Below, in pieces: positions 1 through 9,100 of a DNA stretch of 54,801 nucleotides (position 1 is its first letter; each line of letters starts with the position of its first letter). The notes under the pieces were generated by a model that saw nothing but the letters and a program-made list of their open reading frames with translations, was not told the DNA's origin and searched no databases. The stretch is from Deltaproteobacteria bacterium UBA5205 (GTDB lineage Bacteria > Desulfobacterota > Syntrophorhabdia > Syntrophorhabdales > Syntrophorhabdaceae). The translations under genes and the position numbers were made by a program. The stretch is taken from contig DHVP01000010.1 in the NCBI GenBank assembly GCA_002412715.1, positions 1-54,801 on the forward strand, read 5' to 3'.

Positions 1-83
1 TGAGGATTAAGTTGACGCGTATGCGCAACGGACGGGATATGCTTCACCCTTCGGGTTTGCCGGAGGCAATGAAGAAAGCGTAA
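1..83 (+). CDS. C-terminal fragment of an unidentified protein
   Basis: An open frame enters from the left edge and ends at TAA 81-83. The visible tail includes MRNGRDMLHPSGLPEAMKKA. It is followed by a strong hairpin, which supports a true gene end. Too little is visible to assign a family. Confidence 0.5.
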   Translation, partial: RIKLTRMRNGRDMLHPSGLPEAMKKA

Positions 84-104
84 GGGAGAAACCTTAAAAT
101 AATC

Positions 105-142
105 GCGGCCGGATTCGAGAAAACCCGAATCCGGCCGCATTT
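105..142 (+). terminator. Rho-independent-like terminator
   Basis: A perfect 13-bp inverted repeat (GCGGCCGGATTCG at 105-117 and its complement at 126-138) has an 8-nt loop and is followed by ATTTG. It lies 21 bp after the stop of the partial gene. The T tract is short, so termination strength is uncertain. Confidence 0.7.
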
Positions 143-250
143 GTACCGCCTCCGGCGGGAATATTCTCTCCTGTAAAACACGTGTCACTAATTGTTGTGC
201 AAACTACCTGATTCTGTTACATTACCAACAAACATAACAGAGGAGGAATC

Positions 251-910
251 ATGAAAACGAAGGTTCTTGTAGTTTTAGTTCTGCTGGCCCTGGCGGTGTG
301 GTTCGGGAATGTGGGAAACGCAGACGCAGCCGCAAAACAGAAGAGGGTCGTGGTCAAAAACCAGCAGGCCACAGCGGTTACAGTAAGCATAAATTTCGGC
401 GCCGATTCCGAAGTCAACGCACAGACTCTCGGAACCTTCTGTAAATCCAGCAACGGCAAGTCCAATTGTGTGTTCGACGTGCCCGCGAACGGCAACAAGG
501 AAATACCCAATTTTGGTTTTAAATACCTTAATATGGCATTGGCTTTCAAAGCTAATGTGGGATGCGGCTCCACCAAGGCCGAAGTCACCGTCAACAACCC
601 GAAATGGTATGACGTGATGGATGTCAGCCTCGTCGATGGCTTCAATGAAAAGATTCAGATAAACGTCACCCCTACCGGTGCAAAGACGGTCGTTCTGGGA
701 CCGCCGAAAGGAAAATCAGGCAATCAGCAGGTCTTTGGTGTTTTTCCCGAGGGATGCGACGTGTGCGTAGAGAGGAGAAATCCTCCCTGCGGCTATTCAA
801 AAGGGAAAAGCAGTGAATGCAAAAGCGGGACAGAAATGCAGCCCGGCGTTGTATGCCAGTATCAGGACAATTCAAACGCCGGTACGATAGAGGTCGTTCT
901 GATTCCCTGA
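251..910 (+). CDS. Secreted thaumatin-like family protein
   Basis: A 219-residue protein with a clear Sec signal peptide (hydrophobic residues about 4-18, probable cleavage near ADA at 24-26). AGGAGG at 241-246 supports the ATG. Residues 124-132, DVSLVDGFN, match the characteristic motif of thaumatin-like proteins (D-[IV]-S-x-V-D-G-[FY]-N). The C-terminal third is rich in Cys (VFGVFPEGCDVC at 161-172, then C180, C190, C202), as expected for a disulfide-bonded small thaumatin-type fold. Thaumatin-like proteins are best known from plants, where some bind or cleave glucans; the bacterial role is unknown. The gene stands alone between two terminators. The family call rests on the motif and the Cys pattern only. 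Confidence 0.7.
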   Translation: MKTKVLVVLVLLALAVWFGNVGNADAAAKQKRVVVKNQQATAVTVSINFGADSEVNAQTLGTFCKSSNGKSNCVFDVPANGNKEIPNFGFKYLNMALAFKANVGCGSTKAEVTVNNPKWYDVMDVSLVDGFNEKIQINVTPTGAKTVVLGPPKGKSGNQQVFGVFPEGCDVCVERRNPPCGYSKGKSSECKSGTEMQPGVVCQYQDNSNAGTIEVVLIP

Positions 911-934
911 TCATTTTAAGATAACGAAAATTAC

Positions 935-966
935 AGGGGTGGGCTTATGGCTCACCCCTTATCGTT
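935..966 (+). terminator. Terminator after the thaumatin-like gene
   Basis: The arm AGGGGTGGGC (935-944) pairs with GCTCACCCCT (950-959), with one G-T pair and a 5-nt loop, and is followed by TATCGTTT. It sits 25 bp after the stop codon. Confidence 0.75.
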
Positions 967-1112
967 TAAGGGCACCTTGCCCGCCTCACCGCCTTTTGTA
1001 ACTCCGGTGCTGCTTCTTAACTCTTTTCAAAGCTCCACTGTCTCTGCTGCTTTAAAATATTGCAGCGGCCGGAAAGTCGACCGTGTTATCATCTTCATGG
1101 GAGGTGAATAAC

Positions 1113-1237
1113 TTGAAGACCATAGAGACGATACTCTCACGAAGATCATGGCCGTAATAGTCATGGGATATCCGGCGCAACCTCCCGAAGAAGGCGAGCG
1201 AAGGCCGCTCGAGGAACTTTTGATCAAAAACAGGTAA
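1113..1237 (+). pseudogene. Nitroreductase remnant with internal deletion
   Basis: A GGGAGGTG ribosome site precedes TTG 1113, which opens LKTIETILSRRS, the usual start of nitroreductase-family flavoproteins. That frame stops at TAA 1155. In another frame from 1148, AVIVMGYPAQPPEEGERR followed by PLEEL runs to TAA 1235-1237. This closely resembles the family's C-terminal end (valine-rich strand, GYP, basic residues, RPLEEL). About 150 central residues that a full nitroreductase would have are missing, so I read this as a collapsed gene whose two ends survive. The 339-bp stretch between 910 and 1248 holds nothing else I can identify. Confidence 0.5.
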
Positions 1238-1247
1238 GGAAGAGACT

Positions 1248-1667
1248 ATGAAGATTGTCAATAAACATCGGGAATTTTCCACCAAAGGCAGTGGTGATCT
1301 TATCGACATTACAACCGAACTCGTCCGCGTCCTCTCCGAAGCCGGCCTGGCCGTCGGGAACATGACGGTCTTCGTGCAGGGCTCGACGGCCGGCATCACC
1401 ACATTGGAATACGAACCGGGCCTTATCGCGGATGTAGGAGAGTTCTACGAAAAGATAGTCCCCTCAGACCGCAGTTACCATCATGACGAGACCTGGGGTG
1501 ACGCAAACGGCTTCAGCCACCTGAGAGCAACCCTTACAGGACAATCCCTGACCGTCCCTTTCGAATCGGGCACGCTGCTCCTCGGAACCTGGCAGCAGGT
1601 GGTTCTGGCTGAATTCGACAACCGCCCCCGAAAACGGCTGGTCGTCATCCAGATGATGGGGGAATAA
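1248..1667 (+). CDS. YjbQ/UPF0047 family protein
   Basis: A 139-residue protein of the YjbQ (UPF0047, TIGR00149) family, of typical full length. Recognisable parts are the N-terminal T-[ED]-L-V strand region, G-S-T-A-G-I-T-T-L-E-Y-E-P, the central WGDANGFSHLRATLTG segment with the conserved histidine, and the C-terminal LGTWQQVVLAEFDNRPRKR stretch. Some members are annotated as having weak secondary thiamine-phosphate synthase activity, but the true role is unsettled. The start is ATG 1248, with an AAGGAAGAG-type ribosome site. It stands alone after the nitroreductase remnant. Confidence 0.9.
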   Translation: MKIVNKHREFSTKGSGDLIDITTELVRVLSEAGLAVGNMTVFVQGSTAGITTLEYEPGLIADVGEFYEKIVPSDRSYHHDETWGDANGFSHLRATLTGQSLTVPFESGTLLLGTWQQVVLAEFDNRPRKRLVVIQMMGE

Positions 1668-1678
1668 GGAGAACAGGC

Positions 1679-1706
1679 AATGGGTTATGGGCGATAGGTC
1701 ATGGGG
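1679..1706. repeat. Degenerate ATGGGTT-type intergenic repeat
   Basis: A short tract built from ATGGGTTATGGG and GATAGGTCATGGG units lies just after the YjbQ gene. The same type recurs at 21537-21560 and 25596-25626. Confidence 0.55.
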
Positions 1707-1780
1707 AAAGGCATGAGAAAAACAGGCTTCCCGTCATCGTTCTTGATATTTATCGCCTGCCGGCTGTAACCTGTTTTTAA

Positions 1781-1810
1781 TTGTGCCCTGTCCGAGAAAT
1801 GGACTATACT
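1781..1810 (+). promoter_or_regulatory. Probable sigma-70 promoter
   Basis: TTGTGC at 1781-1786, an 18-bp spacer and TATACT at 1805-1810 stand upstream of the lipoprotein gene starting at 1879. Confidence 0.5.
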
Positions 1811-1878
1811 AAGCCGTATTACACTGTAACAGCGCGGCAATAAAGAATGAGGATTTGGAAGGAAACCGGAGACCTTTC

Positions 1879-2370
1879 ATGAACACTGTCTTCACGGGGA
1901 AACTGGTCACGATTGTCCTCTGTCTGGGAGTCGTCCTGTCTCTGTCTTTACTCCAGGCATGCAAGAAACCGGAGCCTGCCCGGATAACTATCGTTGTCGA
2001 GGGCCAGCTCTTTTCGGACGCGATGGTTCTGGTCGATGGCAAACAAGCTGGAAAACTGGTACAGACGCTCATCACACCTGAGGGCAAGCTCTATATGGAT
2101 GGCATTCACACTGTCACCCTGCCCCCGGGCCACAGCGACATTTCCGAACACGACGACTACGAGGGAACTCTCGATTCCATGGAAATGAAAGCCGGGGAAC
2201 ATACGATCCTGCTCCAGACCGAAGACGGAAAGACTCTGCAGATCAAGGCGGATATATCTCCCGGCCGCCACCTCGTCACCTACCTTTCCGATGAAGAAAA
2301 GCTCACCTGGAACAATACAAAACTCGAAGCCGCCTCCGGCTCCACGGTTACCGTCAAGACGGCTCATTAA
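1879..2370 (+). CDS. Lipoprotein of unknown function
   Basis: A 163-residue protein. The chosen ATG (1879) gives a normal lipoprotein signal: basic start, a long hydrophobic run (IVLCLGVVLSLSL) and the lipobox LLQAC, with the Cys as the acylated residue. An earlier TTG at 1855 would put extra charged residues before the signal and is less likely. The mature part has repeated beta-strand-like segments (ARITIVVEGQLFSDAMVLVDG; HTVTLPPGHSD; GEHTILLQTEDG), suggesting a small beta-sandwich or PEGA-like domain exposed in the periplasm. I do not recognise the family. Confidence 0.75.
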   Translation: MNTVFTGKLVTIVLCLGVVLSLSLLQACKKPEPARITIVVEGQLFSDAMVLVDGKQAGKLVQTLITPEGKLYMDGIHTVTLPPGHSDISEHDDYEGTLDSMEMKAGEHTILLQTEDGKTLQIKADISPGRHLVTYLSDEEKLTWNNTKLEAASGSTVTVKTAH

Positions 2371-2456
2371 AGCAGATAAAAAGACAAAGACTCGCGCCTG
2401 CTACGCTAGAGTTCGCAGAGTACACAGAGAAAAGTAAAGAAAGAAAAGAACAAAAG

Positions 2457-2483
2457 GCGTATAAGACCTATAGGACCTATAAT
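2457..2483. repeat. ACCTATAGG-type intergenic repeat
   Basis: Two near-tandem ACCTATAGG/ACCTATAA units lie between the lipoprotein gene and the convergent kinase gene. Similar tracts are at 10601-10636 and 48375-48399. Confidence 0.5.
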
Positions 2484-2538
2484 TCTTCTAAGAACCTGCA
2501 CGCTCATACGTGATCTTTCAGGGTCACCGCGGAACCGG

Positions 2539-2991
2539 TTACCGTCTGACCCCGCCCGGGTCGTACGAGACTGCAAAGATGAGGATGTTCGTGTCAGCGT
2601 TTCGCTTGTACTCGATATTTCTGGCCGCCTTCTTCATAATCTTTGTCGAGGGTTTTTCCGCGGTATCGAAGAAATCATCCGTTTCGGGGAAGGTACCCGC
2701 AAGGAGCATGTTGAAGGGGCGGCCGGTGTCCGTGAATGTGATATACAGCGCACCGTTATCGTGGATTGTGCAGGAAATCCCAATCTCGGCCTCTGTGTCC
2801 CGGCAGGCGAAACGTATGATATTGATGGCCACCTCCTCGGTGGCTCTTCCCAGGTTTTCCACGGTATCATCGCGATAGCCGCATTCCATGGCCATGTTCC
2901 GGACGAATTCGACGAGGTCGGCAATCGAATCCTCGCGAGCCGGGCGCACGATGGCATCGGGCCCCGCGACGGTTTCGGTCTTCTTCATCAT
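2539..2991 (-). CDS. RsbW-like anti-sigma factor/serine kinase (HATPase)
   Basis: A 150-residue HATPase_c_2 protein of the RsbW/SpoIIAB type. Visible features are the N-box ATEEVAINIIRFAC (E-x-x-x-N, binding Mg-ATP), the IHDNGALYITFTDTGRPFNM block with the D-T-G of the G1 box, and a C-terminal EYKRNADTNILIFAV strand. Family members bind or phosphorylate anti-sigma-factor antagonists. ATG 2991 is chosen because AAGGAG stands 8 nt ahead; upstream extension would run into the MEMO gene. It lies 28 bp after the MEMO gene on the same strand, so the two are probably co-transcribed. No partner sigma factor or STAS antagonist is nearby. Confidence 0.8.
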   Translation of the reverse strand: MMKKTETVAGPDAIVRPAREDSIADLVEFVRNMAMECGYRDDTVENLGRATEEVAINIIRFACRDTEAEIGISCTIHDNGALYITFTDTGRPFNMLLAGTFPETDDFFDTAEKPSTKIMKKAARNIEYKRNADTNILIFAVSYDPGGVRR

Positions 2992-3019
2992 GATCGCAAC
3001 TCCTTGTGCTGTTCGGTTG

Positions 3020-4216
3020 TCAGCGGTAAAAAACCCCGCCGGCAAAGCTGACTGAAGACTGCCCGTCAGTCCATTGATCGTAGCTTACGATGTCGGACCT
3101 GCAGCCCTCGAGAAGTTTGAGCTGAAAAAAGATCGGCGTGAGGCCGCAGATCCTCCGGCTATCGCGCTCGTTCTGTATGGCATGGAAAAAACCTTCCGCA
3201 TCGACATTTCTGATGTGGGCGAGAATGGCTTCGTCCTTTTCCTTCGATTCCTGGAGGGTCATGCGGTCAAGGGGGTAGCTGTCCCCGAACTGCGCCCCGA
3301 TATGTGCGAGATCGGCTCCCGAAAGAATGCAGTACGGCTTACCGCAGGCATGAAGAACATCTTTCAGGCTCTGAGTGAGCAGTCGCACCTCGTCTTCGGC
3401 TGTGGTCCTTGCGCCCTCGATATATTCATGCATGGAACCCGTCAGGATAGGCAGGATCTCGAAGTCTTCCTGGACCATAAACTGGATGAGAGGCAACTGC
3501 AGTTCAATGGAATGCTCGGTCCGGTGCGGCCATTCGTCTATAAAGTGCTTCAGAAAGTCGTGTGAGGTGATCAGTTCCTTCAGTCCCTGTCCGCAAGGGA
3601 CAGTCTCCAGGGGTGTCTCGAAGTCTTTGAGCGATATGCTCCACAACCTGTTCGTCGGACGATGACATGTTCCAAAGATGACGATCAATGGTTTGGCGGC
3701 GTGTTTCACATAGGGGTATATCCCACGATATACCTTTATACCTCTCTGGTAATCGATATGGGGCGCCAGGATACCCGTGGCTTCACCCGGCGGAGCAGCA
3801 CAGTCCGCGCAACCGTCGAACATCTCGTCGAGAAAGGCAAGAAGATCCATTCTGCCCGATGCATATCCCGTGCCTGCCAGGTATGCCCTTCTCACCGGAG
3901 ATTGGTGGTATTCGTCCCGTACGGTTTTCATATAGGAGTTATAGCGATCGCTGTCGAGGAGGAGGTGTTCGTCCATTACCCTCACGAGTTCTTCAATGCG
4001 CTCCAGGTAGACCATCTCACCTGCGGCACGCATGAATTCGGTCTGAATGTCGCGAAGCGTCCTCGTGCCGTCCATCAGGGACACCATGAAGGCCACGTCC
4101 CGTGACACCGCGAGCGCCTCGTCAACAATTCCCTCGGCATCACGCAACAGTATCAGGTCCTGCCCGTCCTGCTCAAAGGGGATCGCCTCTATGTAACGAA
4201 GTTTTGGTTTTTCCAT
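3020..4216 (-). CDS. MEMO1-family protein (AmmeMemoRadiSam protein B type)
   Basis: A 398-residue protein with two parts. Residues about 1-110 form a small helical N-terminal domain (DGTRTLRDIQTEFM, resembling the PqqD-like winged helix found in these proteins). About 130-398 is the MEMO domain, with the hallmark LAPHIDYQRGIKVYRGIYP, FGTCHRPTNRLW, HRTEHSIELQLPLIQ and LSGADLAHIGAQFGD blocks carrying the conserved His and Asp residues of this non-haem-iron dioxygenase-like fold. ATG 4216 (MEKPKLRYIE) is preferred because upstream sequence is not family-like. Function in bacteria is unknown. It is transcribed away from the Hdr cluster. Confidence 0.88.
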   Translation of the reverse strand: MEKPKLRYIEAIPFEQDGQDLILLRDAEGIVDEALAVSRDVAFMVSLMDGTRTLRDIQTEFMRAAGEMVYLERIEELVRVMDEHLLLDSDRYNSYMKTVRDEYHQSPVRRAYLAGTGYASGRMDLLAFLDEMFDGCADCAAPPGEATGILAPHIDYQRGIKVYRGIYPYVKHAAKPLIVIFGTCHRPTNRLWSISLKDFETPLETVPCGQGLKELITSHDFLKHFIDEWPHRTEHSIELQLPLIQFMVQEDFEILPILTGSMHEYIEGARTTAEDEVRLLTQSLKDVLHACGKPYCILSGADLAHIGAQFGDSYPLDRMTLQESKEKDEAILAHIRNVDAEGFFHAIQNERDSRRICGLTPIFFQLKLLEGCRSDIVSYDQWTDGQSSVSFAGGVFYR

Positions 4217-4357
4217 GGCAAAAGATATACCACAAGACGAGCAAAGCGGCAATCTTTGGATCGAGAAACAAGAGGCCGCAGTTGATACGACAGACCTCGC
4301 CGGTCTTTCGTATTCGCCCCCCGGCAACGGATCTCCGTGCCGCATCGGGAAAATCCA

Positions 4358-4386
4358 TTGACATCATTGAGATAAAATTTAAGAAT
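4358..4386 (+). promoter_or_regulatory. Promoter of the hdr-mvhD cluster
   Basis: A perfect -35 (TTGACA, 4358-4363) with an AT-rich -10 region (TAAGAAT, 4380-4386) after 16-17 bp. The ATG of hdrC follows at 4399, so the leader would be very short. Confidence 0.6.
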
Positions 4387-4398
4387 AAGAATCTGATT

Positions 4399-4935
4399 AT
4401 GCCTCACCCCTCCTTCCTCGACGAGATAGAAAAATCTGCAGGGGTAACAGTTGCGGAGTGTTACCAGTGCTATCGATGCACAAACGGATGTCCCGTCGCG
4501 CGCGATATGGACATTGTCCCGCACCGGGTCATCGCGTACATCATAAAGGGCGAGCGGGAAAAAGTTCTTACGTCGACAGCTATATGGACGTGCCTCCAGT
4601 GCATCACCTGCAGCGTCCGCTGTCCGAACGGCATTGACATCGCCCGGGTCATCGAGACGGCAAGAAGGCTTTCCATCGAATCCGGGCTTGCTGCACAAAG
4701 GGATACCCGGCTTTTTGACGGCCTGATGATCGACAGCGTCGAAAGGCACGGCCGCCTCTATGAATTGGAGACGATCATGCGGTATCGCCTGTCAAAGAAG
4801 GAATTCTTCAAGGACACCGCCCTGGGACTCGATATGATCAGGAAGGGCCGAATCGGCCTGGCTCCCCATAATATCAGGGACAGAAAGACATTAAGAGCGA
4901 TAATCCGGGTAATAAAGGAAGGGACCGGAAAATGA
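4399..4935 (+). CDS. hdrC: Heterodisulfide reductase subunit C-like protein
   Basis: A 178-residue iron-sulfur protein. Two ferredoxin-type motifs are visible, CYQCYRCTNGCP and CLQCITCSVRCP, each able to ligate a [4Fe-4S] cluster; between them is the family's PHRVIAYIIKGER segment. HdrC passes electrons from HdrA to HdrB. ATG 4399 (MPHPSFLDEIE) begins the family-like region; the longer open frame upstream overlaps the divergent MEMO gene. It overlaps hdrB by 4 bp (ATGA), so translation is probably coupled. Order and spacing place it as first gene of hdrC-hdrB-wHTH-hdrA-mvhD, with metV-metF next. Confidence 0.93.
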   Translation: MPHPSFLDEIEKSAGVTVAECYQCYRCTNGCPVARDMDIVPHRVIAYIIKGEREKVLTSTAIWTCLQCITCSVRCPNGIDIARVIETARRLSIESGLAAQRDTRLFDGLMIDSVERHGRLYELETIMRYRLSKKEFFKDTALGLDMIRKGRIGLAPHNIRDRKTLRAIIRVIKEGTGK

Positions 4936-5804
4936 TCGCCCTGTCCTACTATCCCGGGTGTTCGCTGGCCTCATCGAGCAGCTTCTATGACCGATCGTTG
5001 CGCAAGGTGCTGGCTTACTACGGAGTGGCACTCAATGAACTTGACGACTGGTCGTGCTGCGGCGCCGCGGCGGCACCCACGATACACCAGAACCTGACCG
5101 ATGTCCTCGCCGCCCGCAACATTGCGCTCGCGGAACGGGAAGGACTTCACCTGCTGGCGCCCTGCTCGGCCTGCTACGCGCGCAGCAAGGCGGCCTCCCT
5201 GAAAATAGCGGGAGACAGGGCCACGCGGGATATGGTCAATCAAGCGCTCGCCCCCCTTTCATGCACGGGGTCCGTCGAGGTCAAGAACGTGATCGAGGTA
5301 TTCCTGCAATACGTAGGCGTCGAACGTATCGCCGCCTCGGCGGCATATAAGCTGGGTGCAATCCGCGCCGTATCTTATTACGGGTGCCTTCTCACCCGTA
5401 TCATGGGCGTTCCTTCCTCTGACGACACTGAGGACCCTACCGGCATGGACGTGATCCTCGATGCCCTGGGCGCCGTCGTGGTCCCCTGGCAATACAAGAC
5501 GGAATGCTGCGGAGCGGGATCGACGATCACCAACAGCGAAGGGACCGCGGAGCTTTCAGGGCGCATCATGACGATGGCGGTCCGCGCAGGCGCCAGCGCC
5601 ATCGTCACCACCTGCCCCCTGTGCCAGCTCAACCTCGACCTTGTCGTCCATCTGAGAAAAAATGCCGCAGCGCTTCCGGTCTTCTTCCTCACCGAGATCT
5701 TCGAGTTTGCGCTGTTCGGTGCTATCGAGGGCGGCGGAAGGCACCTTATACCCGCGGATGACATAGAACGATCCATTGAAACACCGGGAGGCGATCACCA
5801 ATGA
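4932..5804 (+). CDS. hdrB: Heterodisulfide reductase subunit B-like protein
   Basis: A 290-residue protein with two CCG domains: YYPGCSL-WSCCGAAAA-CSACY in the first half and YYGCLLTR-TECCGAG-CPLCQ in the second. In methanogen HdrB these cysteines hold the two noncubane [4Fe-4S] clusters that cleave CoM-S-S-CoB. In bacteria without that disulfide, HdrB-like subunits reduce another acceptor; here MetVF is the likely partner from the gene order. Both CCG motifs look complete. It overlaps both neighbours by 4 bp. Confidence 0.95.
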   Translation: MIALSYYPGCSLASSSSFYDRSLRKVLAYYGVALNELDDWSCCGAAAAPTIHQNLTDVLAARNIALAEREGLHLLAPCSACYARSKAASLKIAGDRATRDMVNQALAPLSCTGSVEVKNVIEVFLQYVGVERIAASAAYKLGAIRAVSYYGCLLTRIMGVPSSDDTEDPTGMDVILDALGAVVVPWQYKTECCGAGSTITNSEGTAELSGRIMTMAVRAGASAIVTTCPLCQLNLDLVVHLRKNAAALPVFFLTEIFEFALFGAIEGGGRHLIPADDIERSIETPGGDHQ

Positions 5805-6181
5805 ACAATCCCGCGGATGATAACGATCTCAACGAGCGGCGGCGGATGCTTGCCCTCGTAAAGGCCGAGGACCCGGACGGAGCGGAAAAGCTCGAAAAGC
5901 TCCTCACGAGAAAGGGCGAACTCATGGCGGGAAACGCTTACGGGGAATGCTTCACCGAGCGGCAGTTCTCGCTCGTTTTCGATCCCCTGCTGGAAAGGGC
6001 CGTGGAACGATCGCGTATACTCGAAAACCTGCGGCGACGTACAGCCTCGGTGCCGGCGCTGGCCGCAGATCTCGGGATTGAGGCACAGGTCGTCTTCGAG
6101 CACATGAAAGAGCTTGCACGGCGGGACCTCGTCGAGATTGCGGGCTATGAGAGCCGCGACGCACTGTACAGGAGAAAGTAA
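5801..6181 (+). CDS. Small winged-helix-like protein within the hdr operon
   Basis: A 126-residue acidic/basic protein that starts inside the end of hdrB (4-bp overlap) and ends 12 bp before hdrA. The first half is helical and charged (NERRRMLALVKAEDPDGAEK). Residues about 70-126 look like a winged-helix or helix-turn-helix domain: a helix (ERAVERSRILENLRRR), a short turn, VPALAADLGIEAQVVFEHMK as the recognition-helix region, and a DLVEIAGYESRD wing. It could be a local regulator or a structural adaptor of the complex. No cysteines suggest iron-sulfur binding. I do not know a named family. Confidence 0.7.
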   Translation: MNNPADDNDLNERRRMLALVKAEDPDGAEKLEKLLTRKGELMAGNAYGECFTERQFSLVFDPLLERAVERSRILENLRRRTASVPALAADLGIEAQVVFEHMKELARRDLVEIAGYESRDALYRRK

Positions 6182-6193
6182 CTGGATCCCGGA

Positions 6194-9100
6194 ATGGATA
6201 AAACAGGCAAGGTCCTCGTCATAGGCGGAGGCATAGCGGGCATGGAGGCGGCCCTTAATCTCGTGGAGGCCGGCTTCAAGGTCTACCTCGCCGACCGCAA
6301 GCCGAACATCGGCGGGAATATGGCCCAGCTCGACAAGATATTCCCCACCAACGACTGTTCCATGTGTGTGATGGCGCCAAAACTGGTCGAAGTAGGCAAA
6401 AATCCCAACATCGAACTTCTCATGAATTCCGAGGTGTTCCGCCTGGAGGGCACCCCCGGACGGTTCAGGGTCACCCTCCGGACACGACCCAGGCGGGTCA
6501 TTCCCGAGCGCTGTACGTCCTGCACCTCCTGCGCGGCGGCCTGCCCGCTGGAAGTCGGAAATGTCTACAATGAGGAGATGTCCCTCAGAAGCGCCGCCTT
6601 CATCAACTTCCCCCAGGCCATCCCCTCCACGTACATGATCGACAGGCAGCTCTCCCCGTGTATCTACACCTGTCCCATCAACCTCAATGCCCGCGACTAC
6701 ATCGGCCTTATAGCCGAAGGTAAGTTCCTCGAGGCGCTGGATCTCATACGTGAAAAGCTTCCCTTCCCCGGAATTATCGGCAGGATCTGCGCCCACCCGT
6801 GCGAAAATGCCTGCCTGAGAGGCAAGGAGGTGGACCAGCCTCTGGCGATCTGCGCCCTCAAGCGCTTTGTGGCCGATTACGAGATAGGCAGGCGACAGCC
6901 ATCCATTCCCGTGACGGATATCGAAAAAGAGGGGAAAGCGGCCGTCATCGGCGCCGGCCCCGCCGGCTTCGCCTGCGCCGTCGAGCTTCGCAAGGCCGGC
7001 TACAAGGTGACGGTCTTCGATGCCAACGAGAAGCCGGGGGGAATGCTTTACGCAGGAGTGCCCGCCTACAGGCTGCCCCGGGACGTCCTTGCCCGGGAAT
7101 TTTCCATCGCCGAAGGCATGGGTATTGAACTCAGGATGGCAACGAGGGTCGGAAAGGACATCCCCCTCGAAGACATCCTCGCGTCTTACGACTCCACGTT
7201 CATCGCCTCGGGGGCGCACGGGCGGCGCAAGCTGGGGCTTAAGAACGAAGAGGCGCTCGGCGTCCTCAGCGCACTCGATTTCCTGAAGGCCGTGAACACC
7301 GGGAAAGCCGTCCACCCGGGAAAGAGGGTCTTTGTCGTCGGCGGCGGAAACGTCGCCATGGACACGGCCATTACCGCGCGGCGCCTCGGCGCAGCTGAGG
7401 TCCACATCGTGGCCCTCGAAAAATGGGACGATATGCCGGCCCACCGCTGGGAGATAGACCAGGCCATCGAGGAGGACGTCGTCTTTCACAACGCCTGGGG
7501 GCCCATGAGGATCCTTGCCGACAAGGGCAGGCTCACAGGTATGGAACTGGCCCGCTGCATGCGCGTCTTCAATGCGGACGGCGCCTTCGATCCCGTCTAC
7601 GATGCCTCGACAACGGTCACCTTCGACATGGATACGCTCATCCTCGTCATATACGAGACGATCGACACGGCGTATCTTGGGGAATCGGACACGATAGAGC
7701 GTCATGGCGACGGCAGGGTCAGGGTCAACCCCGTCTCGCTGGAGACGACACACAAGGGCGTTTTCGCGGGCGGAAACGCGGTGACAGGACCCCGCAGCGC
7801 CATCGACGCCATCGCCCAGGGCAAACGCGCCGCCGAATCGATGATCAGGTATCTCGAAGGAAAGGATCTGCTCGAGGGCCGTCTTGCGGAAGACGACAAG
7901 ATACTCGACGAGGTCCCCTTCCCCGTAGAGCGTAAGGTACGGGTCAGCATCCCCCGCAGGGCGGTCCCCGATCGCGCGGGTTTCGTGGAAACGGTCGCCA
8001 CACTCGATGAAAAAAGCGCGGTGGAAGAGGCGCGCAGATGTCTGGCCTGCCGGCGCTGCCTCGGCTGCGGGATTTGCGGGGAATCGTGCAAACCCGAGGC
8101 GATCAACTACAGCGAGGACCCGGCGGAGCACGTCATCGACGTGGGAAGTATAATAATCGCCTGCGGATTCGATGAGTTCGATGCCTCGACGATGAAGGAA
8201 CTGGGATACCATTCCTGTGCCAACGTGCTCTCGAGCGTCGATTATGAACGGGTGCTTTCAGCGACGGGGCCCACGGGCGCCGTGGTCATGCGGCCTTCCG
8301 ACGGCAGGATACCGAAGAAGATAGCCTTTATCCAGTGTGTCGGCAGCAGGAACAAGGAAAACCCGTACTGTTCGTCGCTATGCTGCATGTTTGCCATGGA
8401 AGAGGCCATTATCTCCCGGGAACATCACCGCGACATCGAGCCGACAATCTTCTATATGGACACCCGGACCTTTGGAAAAGGATACGAAGAGCACTACGAG
8501 CGAGCGAGGAAGGAATACGGCGTCCGCTACGTCAGGTCCCTTCTCTCCAGGATTTATGAGGACCCCGACACGAAAGATCTGGATATCACCTATACGGACG
8601 AGAAAGGCGCTGTCGTGACGGAGACATTCGATCTTGTCGTCCTCGCCGTTGGACTTCGCCCGTCGAAGCAGCTCGGCGGGCTTGCCAGAGTGATGGATGT
8701 GGCATCCAACGATTACGGCTTTATCGAAACCGGGCCCCTTTCGCCGCTTGCAACCTCCCGCGAGGGTATCTACGTCTGCGGGGGCTCCGCCTCTCCCCGG
8801 GACATATCCGAAACGGTCGTCGAGGGCTCAGCCGCGGCCTGCCTCGTCGCCTCGTCCCTTGCAGAGATGCGCTGGCGCGATATCGAGACAGCCAGTCTTC
8901 CCGATGAAAGGGATGTCGCGGGCGAGCCGCCGAGGATCGGCGTCTTTATCTGCAATTGCGGCGTCAACATCGGGGGTATCGTCGATGTCCCCGATGTGAA
9001 GCGCTACGCCGAAGGGCTCCCCGATGTCGTCTTCGCCGATCAGTACCTCTTTACCTGTTCCCAGGACACCCAGGAGAAGATCAAAAACGTCATCCATGAA

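Noticed and set aside
5795..8212. 805-codon open frame on the minus strand across hdrB/hdrA
   Set aside because: It is antisense to clear Hdr coding sequence, has a composition rich in Gly/Asp/Val/His typical of reverse frames of GC-rich genes, and resembles no family.
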